Shown: positions 9,981 to 19,926, counted from the stretch's first letter. The stretch is 64,000 nt of DNA from Bacteroides fragilis (GCF_002849695.1 NZ_CP018937.1:3596001-3660000), one strand, 5' to 3'. The notes: generated from the sequence alone by a model not told the origin. Numbers and translations: made by a program.

Positions 9981-10271
9981 GGTTGTGTCAAAATGCCAGC
10001 ACAACCTTTTTTTTACGTTTTACAGTCCTGCTATCTTTTCTTTTGGCTATGCCGCTTTTTTCTCATTCATTTGGTAACAAGTTGCTATCCAGTACCTATT
10101 TGTAAATTATACCCGGGCTTGTTCTGCCCGTTCTTCATGGCGTCTTCTTTCATGCGCATGAATGTGGCACCGGGATCGGTCTTGGAATAGGAGTTACGTT
10201 CTCCAAGGACATCAAGGTGATTGTCGTATTCCATCAATAAAAAAAGGTTGTGCCAACGTTTTGACACAACC
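9981..10271 (-). mobile_element. Internally deleted IS1182-like element (MITE-type remnant)
   Basis: A 291-base unit is bounded by 26-base inverted ends at 9981-10006 and 10246-10271 that match at about 22 of 26 positions. Each begins GGTTGTGTCAAAA outermost, and each end is itself a small hairpin (GGTTGTG with CACAACC). The interior, read on the minus strand from about 10285 to 10085, encodes a transposase fragment with [18 protein letters not shown] and PGYNLQIGT, a segment typical of IS1182-family DDE transposases. Most of the transposase is gone, so the element is non-autonomous. It sits in the gap between the lyase relic and mutB. Confidence 0.8.
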
Positions 10272-10303
10272 TCTTCGTTTATCATTTCTCAAAGACTGTT
10301 TTT

Positions 10304-12451
10304 TTATTCTTCATCCATCAGGATTTCCAGAATCTGACAAGCAGCCTTAGCCACTGGAGTACCCGGACCAAAAATCGCAGCTACACCGGCCTTATACAAG
10401 AAATCATAATCCTGGGCAGGAATTACACCACCGGCTATTACTACGATATCTTCACGTCCCAACTTTTTCAATTCTTCAATAATCTGCGGAACCAATGTCT
10501 TGTGCCCTGCAGCCAACGAAGAAACTCCGACTACGTGAACATCATTCTCTACCGCTTCACGAGCCGCTTCCGCAGGAGTCTGGAACAACGGTCCCATATC
10601 CACGTCGAAACCACAGTCGGCATAACCGGTAGCTACTACCTTGGCACCACGATCGTGACCGTCCTGGCCCATCTTTGCAACCATAATACGAGGTTGACGT
10701 CCCTCTTTCTTTGCAAACTTCTCAGTGAGTTCGCAAGCACGCTTAAAGTCAGCGTCGCCTTTGCTTTCTGATGAATACACGCCTGATATAGTTCTAATTA
10801 TTGCTTTATAACGTCCTACTACTTGTTCGCAAGCATACGAGATTTCACCCAATGTTGCACGAACATGAGCAGCTTCTACAGCTAACTCAAGTAAATTGCC
10901 CTTACCGGTTTTGACACATTCGGTAATGGCAGCCAATGCTTTGTCCACCTCAGCTTGGTTACGGCCTTCTTTCAAACGCTTCAGGTTCTCAATCTGCTCT
11001 TTACGAACAGCGGTATTGTCAACTTCAAGAATATCAATCGGGTCTTCTTTCTCAAGACGATACTTATTTACACCGACGATAGTCTGTGAACCACTGTCGA
11101 TACGAGCTTGTGCCCGGGCAGCAGCCTCTTCAATACGCATCTTCGGAATACCGGTTTCGATAGCTTTCGCCATACCACCCAACTTCTCAATTTCCTGAAT
11201 ATGTTCCCAAGCACTGTGAGCCAGTTCATTAGTTAATGACTCTACATAGTAAGAACCACCCCATGGATCTACGTTCTTGCAAATATAAGTTTCTTCCTGA
11301 ATATAAATCTGAGTATTACGGGCAATACGGGCAGAAAAGTCTGTCGGCAAAGCAATAGCTTCATCAAGCGCATTGGTGTGCAACGACTGAGTATGTCCCA
11401 GCGCAGCAGCCATAGCCTCGATACAAGTACGTCCTACATTGTTAAACGGATCTTGCTCAGTCAATGACCAACCGGAAGTCTGCGAGTGAGTACGCAATGC
11501 AAGCGACTTCGGATTCTTCGGATTAAACTGTTTCACGATCTTTGCCCATAACATACGTGCAGCACGCATTTTGGCAATTTCCATAAAATGGTTTGTTCCG
11601 ATAGCCCAGAAGAAAGAGAGGCGCGGAGCAAAAGCATCGATATCGATACCTGCAGCAACACCGGCACGAAGATACTCCAGACCATCAGCCAACGTATAAG
11701 CCAACTCAATATCAGCTGTGGCACCTGCTTCCTGCATGTGATAACCAGAAATGGAGATAGAGTTGAATTTCGGCATCTTCTGTGAAGTATATTCAAAAAT
11801 ATCAGAGATGATCTTCATAGAGAATGCAGGCGGATAAATATAGGTATTACGCACCATAAATTCTTTCAGAATATCATTCTGGATCGTTCCGGCCATCTCT
11901 TCCAGTTTGGCTCCCTGTTCTAATCCGGCATTGATATAAAATGCCATAATCGGAAGTACGGCACCATTCATTGTCATAGATACAGACATCTTGTTCAAAG
12001 GAATGCCATCAAACAAGACCTTCATATTTTCAAGCGAACAGATAGACACGCCGGCCTTACCAACGTCACCTACCACACGTTCATGGTCAGGGTCATAACC
12101 GCGGTGTGTAGCCAAGTCAAAAGCAACCGACAGCCCTTTCTGTCCGGAAGCTAAGTTACGACGATAGAAAGCATTCGACTCTTCAGCTGTAGAGAATCCT
12201 GCATACTGGCGGATAGTCCATGGACGAAGGGTATACATCACCGAATACGGACCACGCAAATAAGGAGGAAGACCGGCAGCATAGTCCAGATGTTCCATTC
12301 CTTCAAGGTCTTCTTTTGTGTAAACAGGCTTTACGCAGATGTGTTCCGGAGTCTTCCAGTTGGCCTCGATTCCGTTAGCCTTTTGCCATTCTGCACCATT
12401 AGCGGGCTGGAATGCTGCGTAGATATCTAAGTTTTTAAAATCTTTTCTCAT
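10304..12451 (-). CDS. mutB: Methylmalonyl-CoA mutase, large (catalytic) subunit
   Basis: This 715-residue subunit isomerises (R)-methylmalonyl-CoA and succinyl-CoA using adenosylcobalamin. In Bacteroides this feeds propionate formation from succinate. Residues about 40-560 form the substrate-binding barrel ([35 protein letters not shown]). The C-terminal domain carries the B12 motif GQDGHDRG with Asp597, His599 and Gly602, followed by the rest of the Rossmann-like domain. Length and motifs match full-length enzymes. The start lies one base after the mutA stop codon, so the two subunits are translated from one mRNA and probably coupled. No cobalamin riboswitch is visible before the operon. 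Confidence 0.97.
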   Translation of the reverse strand: MRKDFKNLDIYAAFQPANGAEWQKANGIEANWKTPEHICVKPVYTKEDLEGMEHLDYAAGLPPYLRGPYSVMYTLRPWTIRQYAGFSTAEESNAFYRRNLASGQKGLSVAFDLATHRGYDPDHERVVGDVGKAGVSICSLENMKVLFDGIPLNKMSVSMTMNGAVLPIMAFYINAGLEQGAKLEEMAGTIQNDILKEFMVRNTYIYPPAFSMKIISDIFEYTSQKMPKFNSISISGYHMQEAGATADIELAYTLADGLEYLRAGVAAGIDIDAFAPRLSFFWAIGTNHFMEIAKMRAARMLWAKIVKQFNPKNPKSLALRTHSQTSGWSLTEQDPFNNVGRTCIEAMAAALGHTQSLHTNALDEAIALPTDFSARIARNTQIYIQEETYICKNVDPWGGSYYVESLTNELAHSAWEHIQEIEKLGGMAKAIETGIPKMRIEEAAARAQARIDSGSQTIVGVNKYRLEKEDPIDILEVDNTAVRKEQIENLKRLKEGRNQAEVDKALAAITECVKTGKGNLLELAVEAAHVRATLGEISYACEQVVGRYKAIIRTISGVYSSESKGDADFKRACELTEKFAKKEGRQPRIMVAKMGQDGHDRGAKVVATGYADCGFDVDMGPLFQTPAEAAREAVENDVHVVGVSSLAAGHKTLVPQIIEELKKLGREDIVVIAGGVIPAQDYDFLYKAGVAAIFGPGTPVAKAACQILEILMDEE

Positions 12452-12452
12452 C

Positions 12453-14351
12453 TTACTTCAATAATTTAGCGTTGAACTCTTTAAGTGTCTCCAGTACATT
12501 TACACGTACATGGATGAAGTTCTCAATACCGGCTGCTTTCAGTTCTTCGGCGCATTCCGGATTTCCGGCAACGATGAACATGGCGCGGCCATTCAAAGCC
12601 TGGAAAGCCGGAACAGCATATTGTGCATACTCTTCATCGCTTGAACAGAGCACCACAATATCGGCTTTTGCAGCCATCGCAGCTTCTACGCCTGCTTCAA
12701 CCGTTTCAAAACCAAGATTATCAACCACCTCATATCCGGCACAAGCCAGGAAATTACAAGAGTATTGTGCGCGTGCCTGCCGCATAGCCAGATTACCGAT
12801 CGTCAGCATAAATGCTTTCGGACGTTTCCCACTGGCTTCGGTTTCAAGACGCAACGCCTCAAATTGACTTGCCGCACGATCGAAGTTCAATGTAGTAACA
12901 TCTTTTTCACAAGTATCGTGTCCACCACAACAGCATGTGGCTTCTACCGGCTTCTTATCACCCGCTTTTTCATTGAAATTTGGGAACTGGTTAGTACCCA
13001 GCAGAATCTCGCGACGCTGAGCCACAGCTTTATGGCGTGCTTTATTGCTTTCATTCACAGCAGCCTGAACAGTACCGGCTTTCAATGCTGCATAGAAGCC
13101 TCCTTCTTCTTCAATGGCAAGGAAGATTTCCCATGCCTGCTTAGCAATAGAGACTGTCAGATTTTCAATGTAGTAAGAACCGGCAGCCGGGTCAATCACT
13201 TTATCAAAATGTGATTCTTCTTTCAACAGCAGCTGCTGGTTACGGGCCAGACGTTCGGAAAACTCATCCGGAGTTTCATAGGTCTTGTCAAAAGGAACCA
13301 CCGTCATTGAATCTACACCACCCAGAGCAGCCGACATTGCCTCAGTTTGTGTACGAAGCAAGTTTACATGAGCATCAAACAGAGTCAGATTAAAAGTAGA
13401 TGTTTCAGCATGTACCTTCATTTTAGCAGCGCAACGGCATTCTCCGTTAGGTCCTTTATTTTCGCAATCACGCAGACATTCCGGGTTGTAAGAAGCCACT
13501 ATGTTAGCCCATAACATACGGGCAGCACGGAACTTTGCAATTTCAAGGAAGTAATTAGAACTGATACCGAAATTAAACTTAATCTTTTTTGCTACGATGG
13601 CAGCAGGAAGTTCAGCTTCGGTCAACTGACTCATATATTCATTACCCCATGCCAATGCATATCCCAATTCCTGAGAAATATAAGCACCTGCATTGTTCAG
13701 TGTCAGGGCATTCACATTCAGTACACGGTATTTAGGCAATTGGGCAGTAGCTTCGATCAGCGCTTTGGCTGTTTGTACCATATCCCCTTTCTCTTTGCCT
13801 TTTGTCAGCATTTTATTGAAGAAATCGTAATTGATAGAGCCTTGCAGCTTTGTCAAATCATAGTCTTTCTTTTGAAAATAAGCTACCAGCAAATCAGCCA
13901 GTTCTACCACGTGCCCCTGACAAGTAGAAAAATTCAACTCAACACATTCTGCACAAATATCGTTCAACAAAGTCTCAATGTATTCCGCATTGAGTTCTTT
14001 AGCCTTCACATGGAAAGAAAGAGAATCGATACCTTTATTCAGAATATCCAGAGCCTTGGCGTTGGCTTCCTTCGGACATTCCACCTTAATCTCCTGGCGA
14101 ACCAACCACTCATTACTGTTCTTCTTTGTACCTCTTAAATAAGGAAATTCTCCGGGAAGCGCATCGGTTGTTTTCAGTCCTTCCAGGTCTTCCATCCGGT
14201 AGAAAGGTTTTACCTTGAATCCTTCGTTTGTCTTCCAAACGAGTTTCTTCTCAAAATCAGCTCCTTTCAGGTCGGCTGTGACCTTCTCCATCCACTTCTC
14301 GGTGGAAACAGGAGAAAAATCTGAGAAGAGTTTTTCTTTACTGTCTGCCAT
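12453..14351 (-). CDS. mutA: Methylmalonyl-CoA mutase, small subunit
   Basis: This 632-residue protein is the non-catalytic partner of MutB in the heterodimer. It has the same barrel plus Rossmann layout, but the C-terminal domain has [11 protein letters not shown] where MutB has the cobalamin His motif, as expected for a small subunit. Two cysteine clusters are unusual: Cys292, 296, 305 and 307 ([17 protein letters not shown]) inside the barrel and Cys473-475 and 481 (CCCGGHDTC) in the linker. The gene comes first in the mutA-mutB operon. A -7 box TATATTTG at 14436-14443 (minus strand) lies about 85 bases before the ATG. Confidence 0.96.
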   Translation of the reverse strand: MADSKEKLFSDFSPVSTEKWMEKVTADLKGADFEKKLVWKTNEGFKVKPFYRMEDLEGLKTTDALPGEFPYLRGTKKNSNEWLVRQEIKVECPKEANAKALDILNKGIDSLSFHVKAKELNAEYIETLLNDICAECVELNFSTCQGHVVELADLLVAYFQKKDYDLTKLQGSINYDFFNKMLTKGKEKGDMVQTAKALIEATAQLPKYRVLNVNALTLNNAGAYISQELGYALAWGNEYMSQLTEAELPAAIVAKKIKFNFGISSNYFLEIAKFRAARMLWANIVASYNPECLRDCENKGPNGECRCAAKMKVHAETSTFNLTLFDAHVNLLRTQTEAMSAALGGVDSMTVVPFDKTYETPDEFSERLARNQQLLLKEESHFDKVIDPAAGSYYIENLTVSIAKQAWEIFLAIEEEGGFYAALKAGTVQAAVNESNKARHKAVAQRREILLGTNQFPNFNEKAGDKKPVEATCCCGGHDTCEKDVTTLNFDRAASQFEALRLETEASGKRPKAFMLTIGNLAMRQARAQYSCNFLACAGYEVVDNLGFETVEAGVEAAMAAKADIVVLCSSDEEYAQYAVPAFQALNGRAMFIVAGNPECAEELKAAGIENFIHVRVNVLETLKEFNAKLLK

Positions 14352-14435
14352 AGTTTATTTATTTAAAATTAAAATAAGATTGTTATCTCAATTTATTTCT
14401 CTGAATCCTTTATAAAAATGTAAGATTGCGACTTG

Positions 14436-14443
14436 CAAATATA
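14436..14443 (-). promoter_or_regulatory. Putative -7 box of mutA-mutB promoter
   Basis: On the minus strand the sequence reads TATATTTG, a full match to the Bacteroides -7 consensus TAnnTTTG. No clear TTTG is found 19-21 bases upstream. The predicted leader of about 80 bases shows no riboswitch-like fold that I can recognise. Confidence 0.5.
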
Positions 14444-14805
14444 CTGAAATAGTCTAAACCCTACGCTTTTTTTAGGGAAAATTCGCACTACCCACCGCCT
14501 CCGTACCACGGCTCTTTCATTTAACCTGCCTTGCTCTCATACAAAAAACACGTTTCGATCTTCCATCTTCCATCTTTCAGAACACATATTACTGATTGTG
14601 AGACACATAACTTGGTGGAAGATGCGATTTTTATGCCATTTATCTTCCACCCCTATCTTCCATCTTCCACCCATTGTTTTAGGGGATATTTCAGTGATAA
14701 CAAACTGTAAAGCAAATGGATACATCCAATTTCTTATCCGTTTATCTCACTAAAAGCATTTCATTTTCCTTACTATCTTTAGTACAAATGGCCGGATCTT
14801 TATCT

Positions 14806-14889
14806 CAGCCCGGGCATGCGGGCTCATCAGCCCGGGTGTGCGGGCCCATCGGCCCGGGTATGCGGGCTCACCGGCCCGGGTATGCAGGA
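14806..14889. repeat. GC-rich 22-base tandem repeat, about 3.8 copies
   Basis: Units begin at 14806, 14828, 14850 and 14872, the last being partial. Each carries CCCGGG followed 3 bases later by GCGGG (or GCAGG in the last). Units differ at a few positions (CAGCCCGGGCATGCGGG, CGGCCCGGGTATGCGGG). Each unit can fold on itself because GCCCGGG and the following GCGGGC segments partly pair with neighbours. Composition is far above the AT-rich surroundings. Confidence 0.8.
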
Positions 14890-14977
14890 TGGACTAAAGA
14901 GTTTTATGACAATGGTTAATCTACTACACTTCTCCGGTAATAGCCGCCCGAATTCTTTCTTAAAAAAGAAATAACGA

Positions 14978-15096
14978 GAGGCTGTCAAAACTCACCACAG
15001 AGGACACAGAGTGACACAGAGGCGATTTTAATTTGTTGATTATTAACAAAAAGACTCTGTGCTACTCCGTAGTGAAAAAAGTTTCGACACAGCCTC
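14978..15096 (+). mobile_element. MITE-like repeat, copy A
   Basis: A 119-base element begins GAGGCTGTCAAAACT and ends with the near-complement AGTTTCGACACAGCCTC. Inside the termini are a CACAGAGGACACAGAGT block and its partial complement near the other end. The centre is AT-rich and has no coding potential. It is closely similar to the element at 22802-22922 read in the opposite direction, which marks it as a dispersed repeat. Confidence 0.75.
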
Positions 15097-15208
15097 GTGT
15101 GCGAATGGAAGGCTTTTTTTAGGAGGAGGGAAGACAAGGGAGGAAGACGGTTGTAAAATGAAAGAGCCGTCCCCCCGCGCTTCCCTTAAAATAAAAGGCA
15201 GGCAAATA

Positions 15209-15240
15209 TTTGATTACCTCCGAGGTTATAGCTAATTTTG
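15209..15240 (+). promoter_or_regulatory. Promoter of the AspT/YidE-type transporter gene
   Basis: Both Bacteroides boxes are present: -33 TTTG at 15209-15212 and -7 TAATTTTG at 15233-15240, with a 20-base spacer. The predicted start site is near 15247, leaving a leader of about 28 bases before the ATG at 15275. Confidence 0.75.
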
Positions 15241-15274
15241 CACCCGTTTACAAAAAATTATAAACTACTATATT

Positions 15275-16939
15275 ATGGATTGGTTACAAGATTTATTATG
15301 GAACCCCAACTCCGTAGCCCACATTGTTTTCCTCTACGCCTTCGTAGTGGCAGCAGGTGTCTATTTGGGAAAAATCAAAATCTTCGGAGTTTCGTTAGGG
15401 GTTACTTTTGTTTTGTTTGCCGGCATCCTGATGGGACATTTTGGCTTCACAGGCGATACCCATATCCTACATTTCATCCGTGAATTCGGATTGATATTGT
15501 TCGTATTCTGTATCGGTCTCCAAGTGGGGCCTTCTTTCTTTTCTTCATTCAAGAAAGGCGGAATGACCCTGAACATGCTGGCCGTAGGAATTGTGGTCTT
15601 AAACATCGCCGTAGCAATGGCACTTTATTTCATTCTGGGAGGCAGAATCGAGCTCCCTATGATGGTGGGTATCCTATACGGCGCAGTCACAAACACCCCG
15701 GGGCTCGGTGCCGCACAAGAAGCACTGAATCAATTGAGCTACTCCGGGCCACAGATCGCATTAGGCTATGCCTGTGCTTATCCGTTAGGAGTAGTGGGTA
15801 TTATAGGCTCCATCATTGCTGTCCGCTACATCTTCCGTATCAATTTCGCCAAAGAAGAAGAAAACTGGAATCAAGAAACTGACGGTACACACCACAAACC
15901 ACACCTGATGAGCCTGGAAGTGCATAATGAAGCCATCTACGGAAAAACTCTGGGCACAATCAGCAGCTTCCTCGGACGTCCGTTTGTTTGCTCGCGCATC
16001 CGTAAAGACGGACATGTCAGCATTCCGAATCACAGTACTATTCTGGAACAGAACGACCAATTATTTGTGGTCTGTTCAGAAGAAGACTCAGATGCTATTG
16101 TAGCCTTTATCGGACGTGAAGTGCAAGTAGACTGGGAAAAGCAAGATATGCCGATGGTATCACGTCGTATTTTGGTAACCAAACCGGAAATTAATGGAAA
16201 GAAACTTGGTATGTTGAACTTCCGCAGCATGTACAATGTCAACATCACGCGTGTGAACCGTTCGGGTGTCGATCTTTTTGCCAACCCGAACCTGGTACTT
16301 CAGGTAGGTGACCGTGTTATGGTGGTAGGCTCCGAAGATGCTGTAGAACGAGTAGCGAGTGTACTGGGTAATTCACTGAAGCGCCTTAACGAACCGAACA
16401 TTGTCACATTGTTCGTAGGTATTTTCCTGGGTATCCTTTGCGGCAGCCTTCCCATTGCATTCCCGGGCATGCCGACTCCGGTAAAACTCGGTCTTGCCGG
16501 CGGACCATTGGTGGTGGCTATCCTGATAGGACGTTTCGGACACAAATTACATCTGGTAACCTACACAACTCAAAGTGCCAACCTGATGATACGTGAAATC
16601 GGCATTGTTCTTTTCCTTGCCAGTGTGGGCATCGAAGCCGGAGCTAATTTTGTGGATACTGTGATCCATGGAGACGGTCTGCTTTATGTAGGTTGTGGTT
16701 TCCTGATTACGATTATCCCTTTGCTGATTATCGGAATTATAGCACGATCATACTATAAAATTAATTATTTCATGTTGATGGGATTGATTGCGGGTAGTAA
16801 TACAGACCCTCCCGCATTGGCATATTCCAACCAGGCAACCGGTAGCGATGCTCCGGCAGTAGGCTATTCTACAGTATATCCGCTGTCTATGTTCCTCCGT
16901 ATCCTTGCGGGACAAATGATTTTGTTGTTAATGATGTAA
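15275..16939 (+). CDS. Putative transporter, AspT/YidE-YbjL type, with two RCK-C domains
   Basis: This 554-residue membrane protein has the layout of the aspartate:alanine exchanger superfamily. An N-terminal membrane half spans about residues 1-185. Two cytoplasmic TrkA-C/RCK-C domains follow at about 210-290 ([14 protein letters not shown]) and 295-370 ([14 protein letters not shown]), and then a second membrane half to the end. The halves share family motifs such as [16 protein letters not shown] in the first and [16 protein letters not shown] in the second. The substrate is unknown; relatives exchange dicarboxylates or amino acids. A full two-box promoter lies just upstream, and a hairpin terminator follows at 16955-16998, so it is monocistronic. 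Confidence 0.9.
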   Translation: MDWLQDLLWNPNSVAHIVFLYAFVVAAGVYLGKIKIFGVSLGVTFVLFAGILMGHFGFTGDTHILHFIREFGLILFVFCIGLQVGPSFFSSFKKGGMTLNMLAVGIVVLNIAVAMALYFILGGRIELPMMVGILYGAVTNTPGLGAAQEALNQLSYSGPQIALGYACAYPLGVVGIIGSIIAVRYIFRINFAKEEENWNQETDGTHHKPHLMSLEVHNEAIYGKTLGTISSFLGRPFVCSRIRKDGHVSIPNHSTILEQNDQLFVVCSEEDSDAIVAFIGREVQVDWEKQDMPMVSRRILVTKPEINGKKLGMLNFRSMYNVNITRVNRSGVDLFANPNLVLQVGDRVMVVGSEDAVERVASVLGNSLKRLNEPNIVTLFVGIFLGILCGSLPIAFPGMPTPVKLGLAGGPLVVAILIGRFGHKLHLVTYTTQSANLMIREIGIVLFLASVGIEAGANFVDTVIHGDGLLYVGCGFLITIIPLLIIGIIARSYYKINYFMLMGLIAGSNTDPPALAYSNQATGSDAPAVGYSTVYPLSMFLRILAGQMILLLMM

Positions 16940-16954
16940 CAAATCAAAAATAGC

Positions 16955-16998
16955 AATGGCCAATTACTGTGTTTTCATTTACACCGTAGTTGGCCATT
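16955..16998. terminator. Bidirectional hairpin between convergent genes
   Basis: An 18-base stem with two mismatches (arms 16955-16972 and 16981-16998, loop TTTCATTT) lies between the transporter gene and the convergent cytidylate-kinase-like gene. It could end transcripts from both sides, though T-runs are short. Confidence 0.6.
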
Positions 16999-17026
16999 AA
17001 CATATTATAGCATGCCCGATTCTGAT

Positions 17027-17656
17027 TTATAAATTTAGTTTTTTAACTATAAACTCTTCTATAAACCTTACCGTTTCATCGATTCCCAATACCGAAGAGT
17101 CAATACAAAGATGATAGGTTGCAGCCGCTCCCCAAGTTTTATAACTGTAATAATTATAATATTCGGAGCGTTTCTTATCTGCCTTATTCATTTTTTCCTC
17201 AGCAGCTTCCTCAGAAATGCCATGAATACGGCACAAACGCGCCACGCGGTCTTCGTGCGAAGCAGAAATGAAAATATTGGCGCAACGGGGATGTTCGCGC
17301 AAAATGTAATCGGCACAGCGCCCCACGAATACACAAGATTTCTCTGCTGCAAGATGCCGGATGACATCACTCTGAATTTTAAAGAGAGCATCATTACTCA
17401 GACAATTGGTACAGGGCATGGCACCATCACTGATAAAAGGAAAACGCATCCCAAACAATCCACCTATAATACCTTGGGAAGCTTTTTCATCCGCTTTCTC
17501 AAAAAATTCCCGACAAAGTCCACTCTCCTCTGAAGCCAGATTAATCAGCTCTTTATCATAAAAATCAATGCCTAACCTGGCTGCCAGTTTTTCCCCGATC
17601 TCTTTTCCGCCACTGCCCAATTGACGGCCGATATTGATGACATAATTACCGTTCAT
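17027..17656 (-). CDS. Cytidylate kinase-like family protein
   Basis: About 209 residues from the ATG at 17656. The frame stays open to 17746, but a -7 box TATGTTTG sits at 17683-17690, so transcription begins inside the longer frame and the shorter start is preferred. The N-terminus NYVINIGRQLGSGGKEIG is a P-loop-like segment of the cytidylate-kinase-like (Cytidylate_kin2) family. Later parts include FVGRCADYIL and a helical region with RSEYYNYY. The family is predicted to bind nucleotides; true CMP kinase activity is not established, and housekeeping Cmk is a different family. The gene is divergent from a MATE exporter with a gap of about 160 bases. Confidence 0.85.
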   Translation of the reverse strand: MNGNYVINIGRQLGSGGKEIGEKLAARLGIDFYDKELINLASEESGLCREFFEKADEKASQGIIGGLFGMRFPFISDGAMPCTNCLSNDALFKIQSDVIRHLAAEKSCVFVGRCADYILREHPRCANIFISASHEDRVARLCRIHGISEEAAEEKMNKADKKRSEYYNYYSYKTWGAAATYHLCIDSSVLGIDETVRFIEEFIVKKLNL

Positions 17657-17682
17657 AGTACATTTGTATATTGGTTCAATAG

Positions 17683-17714
17683 CAAACATACACATTATTT
17701 CCGAAAGAAGGAAA
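17683..17714 (-). promoter_or_regulatory. Promoter of the cytidylate kinase-like gene
   Basis: On the minus strand, -33 TTTC (17711-17714), a 20-base spacer and -7 TATGTTTG (17683-17690) fit the Bacteroides promoter pattern. The site lies in the shared intergenic region with the divergent MATE gene, so the two could be co-regulated. Confidence 0.6.
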
Positions 17715-17785
17715 TAAATAATGTACCAATATCCGGCACATCGCATTTCTTATCAATTGGTAACTTTTCTTCTTTTCCATAGACG

Positions 17786-17793
17786 TATCTTTG
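17786..17793 (+). promoter_or_regulatory. Putative -7 box of the first MATE gene
   Basis: TATCTTTG matches TAnnTTTG and lies 27 bases before the ATG at 17820. This decides against the longer open frame starting at 17721. No clear -33 TTTG is present. Confidence 0.55.
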
Positions 17794-17819
17794 CATCCGC
17801 TAAAAAAAACATAGATTTT

Positions 17820-19172
17820 ATGAAAGACAGTATTGATTTCGGAAACATGGAAATCCCGAGACTGTTCAGGAAGTTGTTGATCCCAACAGTACTCGGAATG
17901 GTTTTTTCCGCCATTTTTGTAATTACCGATGGTATCTTTGTCGGTAAAGGAATTGGTAGCGATGCTTTGGCGGCAGTCAATATCACGGCCCCGCTATTTA
18001 TGATCACCACCGGCATCGGATTGATGTTCGGAGTGGGTGCATCTGTCGTGGCGTCCATCCATTTATCACAAGGCAAACGAAAAGTGGCAAGTATCAATAT
18101 CACACAGGCACTTGCCTTTTCATCCCTCCTGATCCTGGTATTATCAGCACTTTGCTGCTACTTTGCAGAACCGATAGGACGATTACTCGGCAGTTCGGAA
18201 CGATTGCTGCCGTTGGTAGTGGAATACATGAACTGGTATGTTCCTTTTCTCGTTTTCTATCTGCTTTTGAGTGCCGGCATGTTTTATATCCGTCTGGACG
18301 GATCGCCCAACTATGCTATGATGTGCAATGCCGTGTCAGCCATTATCAATATCGTACTCGATTATATTTTCATCTTCCAATTAGGTTGGGGGATGATGGG
18401 AGCTGCCTTTGCCACCAGTTTGGGAACTATGGTCGGCGGATTGATGACTCTTATTTATCTACTCCGTTTTTCCCGCAACGTGGGCATTTATCGTATCAAA
18501 CTTAGCCGGAAAAGTATGCAGCTTACCTTCCGCAATATCGGCTATATGGTGAGGCTCGGCTCTTCGGCATTCATCAGCGAAGCATCTATAGCCAGTATGA
18601 TGTTTTTGGGGAATTACGTATTTATCAGCCATTTGGGAGAAAGTGGTGTAGCAGCATTCAGCATCGTGTGTTACTTCTTTCCTATTATCTTTATGGTATA
18701 CAACGCCATCGCCCAATCGGCACAGCCCATCATCAGTTACAATTTCGGGCAACAGAATCCGGGCAGAGTGGCACGTACCATCCGACTGGCATTGAAAACA
18801 GCTTTGGGATGTGGTATTTTATTCTTTACCGCAACTCTTGTATTCAATCACGAAATAGTAGGACTATTCATCGACAAAAGTTACAAAGCGTATGACATTG
18901 CAGTAGATGGAATTCCGTATTTTGCAGTCGGTTATCTGTTCTTTGCACTCAACATAGTTGGTATCGGTTATTATCAAAGTATCGAACGTGCCCGGCGAGC
19001 CACTGTCATCACCCTTTTCCGGGGAACATTGTTTATGTTGACAGGCTTCCTGCTCCTGCCTCCGATACTGGGAATAAAAGGTATTTGGCTTGCCGTCCCT
19101 CTTGCCGAACTGCTGACTTTGCTGCTGATTATTGGAATTTACCTGAAAGACTCTTTCTCCACTCGCCGATGA
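17820..19172 (+). CDS. MATE family efflux transporter (first copy)
   Basis: About 450 residues from the ATG at 17820, with about twelve hydrophobic segments in two homologous halves, as in multidrug and toxic compound extrusion proteins. Typical segments are LFRKLLIPTVLGMVFSAIF and GIFVGKGIGSDALAAVNIT in the first half, and AQSAQPIISYNFGQ in the second. MATE proteins export cationic drugs or metabolites by Na+ or H+ antiport; the substrate is unknown. A Crp/Fnr-type regulator gene begins 41 bases downstream and might act on it. The window has a second MATE gene at 25570-26928, which is divergent in sequence. Confidence 0.93.
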   Translation: MKDSIDFGNMEIPRLFRKLLIPTVLGMVFSAIFVITDGIFVGKGIGSDALAAVNITAPLFMITTGIGLMFGVGASVVASIHLSQGKRKVASINITQALAFSSLLILVLSALCCYFAEPIGRLLGSSERLLPLVVEYMNWYVPFLVFYLLLSAGMFYIRLDGSPNYAMMCNAVSAIINIVLDYIFIFQLGWGMMGAAFATSLGTMVGGLMTLIYLLRFSRNVGIYRIKLSRKSMQLTFRNIGYMVRLGSSAFISEASIASMMFLGNYVFISHLGESGVAAFSIVCYFFPIIFMVYNAIAQSAQPIISYNFGQQNPGRVARTIRLALKTALGCGILFFTATLVFNHEIVGLFIDKSYKAYDIAVDGIPYFAVGYLFFALNIVGIGYYQSIERARRATVITLFRGTLFMLTGFLLLPPILGIKGIWLAVPLAELLTLLLIIGIYLKDSFSTRR

Positions 19173-19176
19173 TGCG

Positions 19177-19184
19177 TATCTTTG
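19177..19184 (+). promoter_or_regulatory. Putative -7 box of the Crp/Fnr-type regulator gene
   Basis: TATCTTTG lies 29 bases before the ATG at 19214, directly after the MATE stop codon. The regulator therefore probably has its own promoter even though it is close to the exporter gene. A TTTC sequence is found about 19-20 bases upstream. Confidence 0.55.
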
Positions 19185-19213
19185 CATCGTTCAAACAGAT
19201 GTAAAAGAGCCTT

Positions 19214-19783
19214 ATGGAAACATTTATTGAAAAATTCAGGAATAGCTATCGTCTTTCGGAAACCGATACGCAGACTCTTCTCAATTATATGGAGGAGGTG
19301 CGTTTCAAAAAGAAAGAAGTCATTGTTCATGAAGGTTCCAGAAACGGAAATTTATATCTGATAAAGCAAGGCATCTGGCGCGCTCATTATCTGAAAGACG
19401 GGGTTGATACCACCATCTGGTTTGCCGGGGAAGGCGAAGCCGCTTTTTCGGTATGGGGATACGTGGAAAATACAGCATCGCACATCACCATCGAGGTGAT
19501 GTGCGACAGCATAGCTTATTGTATATCCGGACAAACATTGAACGGTCTTTATACCTCATCACTCGGTCTTGCCAATCTGGGACGCCGCCTGATGGAGCAA
19601 CAATTACTCAGCACTGAAAATTGGTTGATCAGTGCCGGAAGTCCAAAAGCCAAAGAACGTTACCTGACACTTATCAAAGAACATCCCGAACTGCTACAAA
19701 ACGTACCTTTGAAACACATAGCTTCCTATCTGTGGATAACGCCACAGTCACTGAGCAGAATCCGGGGAGAAATAAAGATGTGA
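19214..19783 (+). CDS. Crp/Fnr-family transcriptional regulator
   Basis: This 189-residue protein has a cyclic-nucleotide-binding-type beta-roll at about residues 20-120 (FKKKEVIVHEGSRNGNLYLI, FAGEGEAAFS). A dimer helix and a short C-terminal winged helix follow (VPLKHIASYLWITPQSLSRI, about residues 160-182). The phosphate-binding-cassette residues of true cAMP receptors are not evident, and no FNR-type cysteine cluster is present, so the ligand is unknown. The length is usual for Bacteroides members of the family. The upstream MATE exporter is the obvious candidate target, by proximity only. Confidence 0.9.
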   Translation: METFIEKFRNSYRLSETDTQTLLNYMEEVRFKKKEVIVHEGSRNGNLYLIKQGIWRAHYLKDGVDTTIWFAGEGEAAFSVWGYVENTASHITIEVMCDSIAYCISGQTLNGLYTSSLGLANLGRRLMEQQLLSTENWLISAGSPKAKERYLTLIKEHPELLQNVPLKHIASYLWITPQSLSRIRGEIKM

Positions 19784-19894
19784 TCAGCCTCTCCCCAAAA
19801 AAATGTAATTAGTTATTTTTTTACTTTTCTCGCTAACTTTTCCTTTTTCAACCAGAAAGACAGATATACTTTCATACTATTTTATTGCACTAAA

Positions 19895-19926
19895 TTTCTC
19901 CAATTGACTTTTTTATTATATTTTTG
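19895..19926 (+). promoter_or_regulatory. Promoter of the hybrid histidine kinase gene
   Basis: TTTC at 19895-19898, a 20-base spacer and TATTTTTG at 19919-19926 match the -33/-7 pattern with one deviation in the -33 box. The predicted leader is about 55 bases. Confidence 0.55.

Larger units (their letters stand above)
14508..15170. repeat. 15-base perfect inverted repeat flanking an intergenic repeat island
   Basis: ACGGCTCTTTCATTT at 14508-14522 has its exact complement at 15156-15170, about 650 bases apart. The enclosed gene-free DNA holds CTTCCAT-type heptamer runs (near 14560 and 14650), a GC-rich 22-base tandem repeat and a MITE-like element. The direct word CTTTTTTTAGG also occurs on both sides (about 14466 and 15112). 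The region may be an old insertion scar. I see no gene in it; the small open frames overlapping the tandem repeat have no recognisable product. Confidence 0.45.

Noticed and set aside
14559..14668. CRISPR-like array from repeated CTTCCAT words
   Set aside because: The repeats are adjacent heptamers without spacers of constant length, and no cas gene is present. This is low-complexity DNA.
14716..14919. 67-residue open frame over the GC-rich tandem repeat
   Set aside because: It is translated from the repeat itself, has no homology that I recognise and no promoter. It is most likely chance.
14508..15240. Invertible promoter region of the B. fragilis type
   Set aside because: The 15-base inverted repeats are far apart and the transporter promoter (15209-15240) lies outside them. 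No site-specific recombinase gene is nearby.
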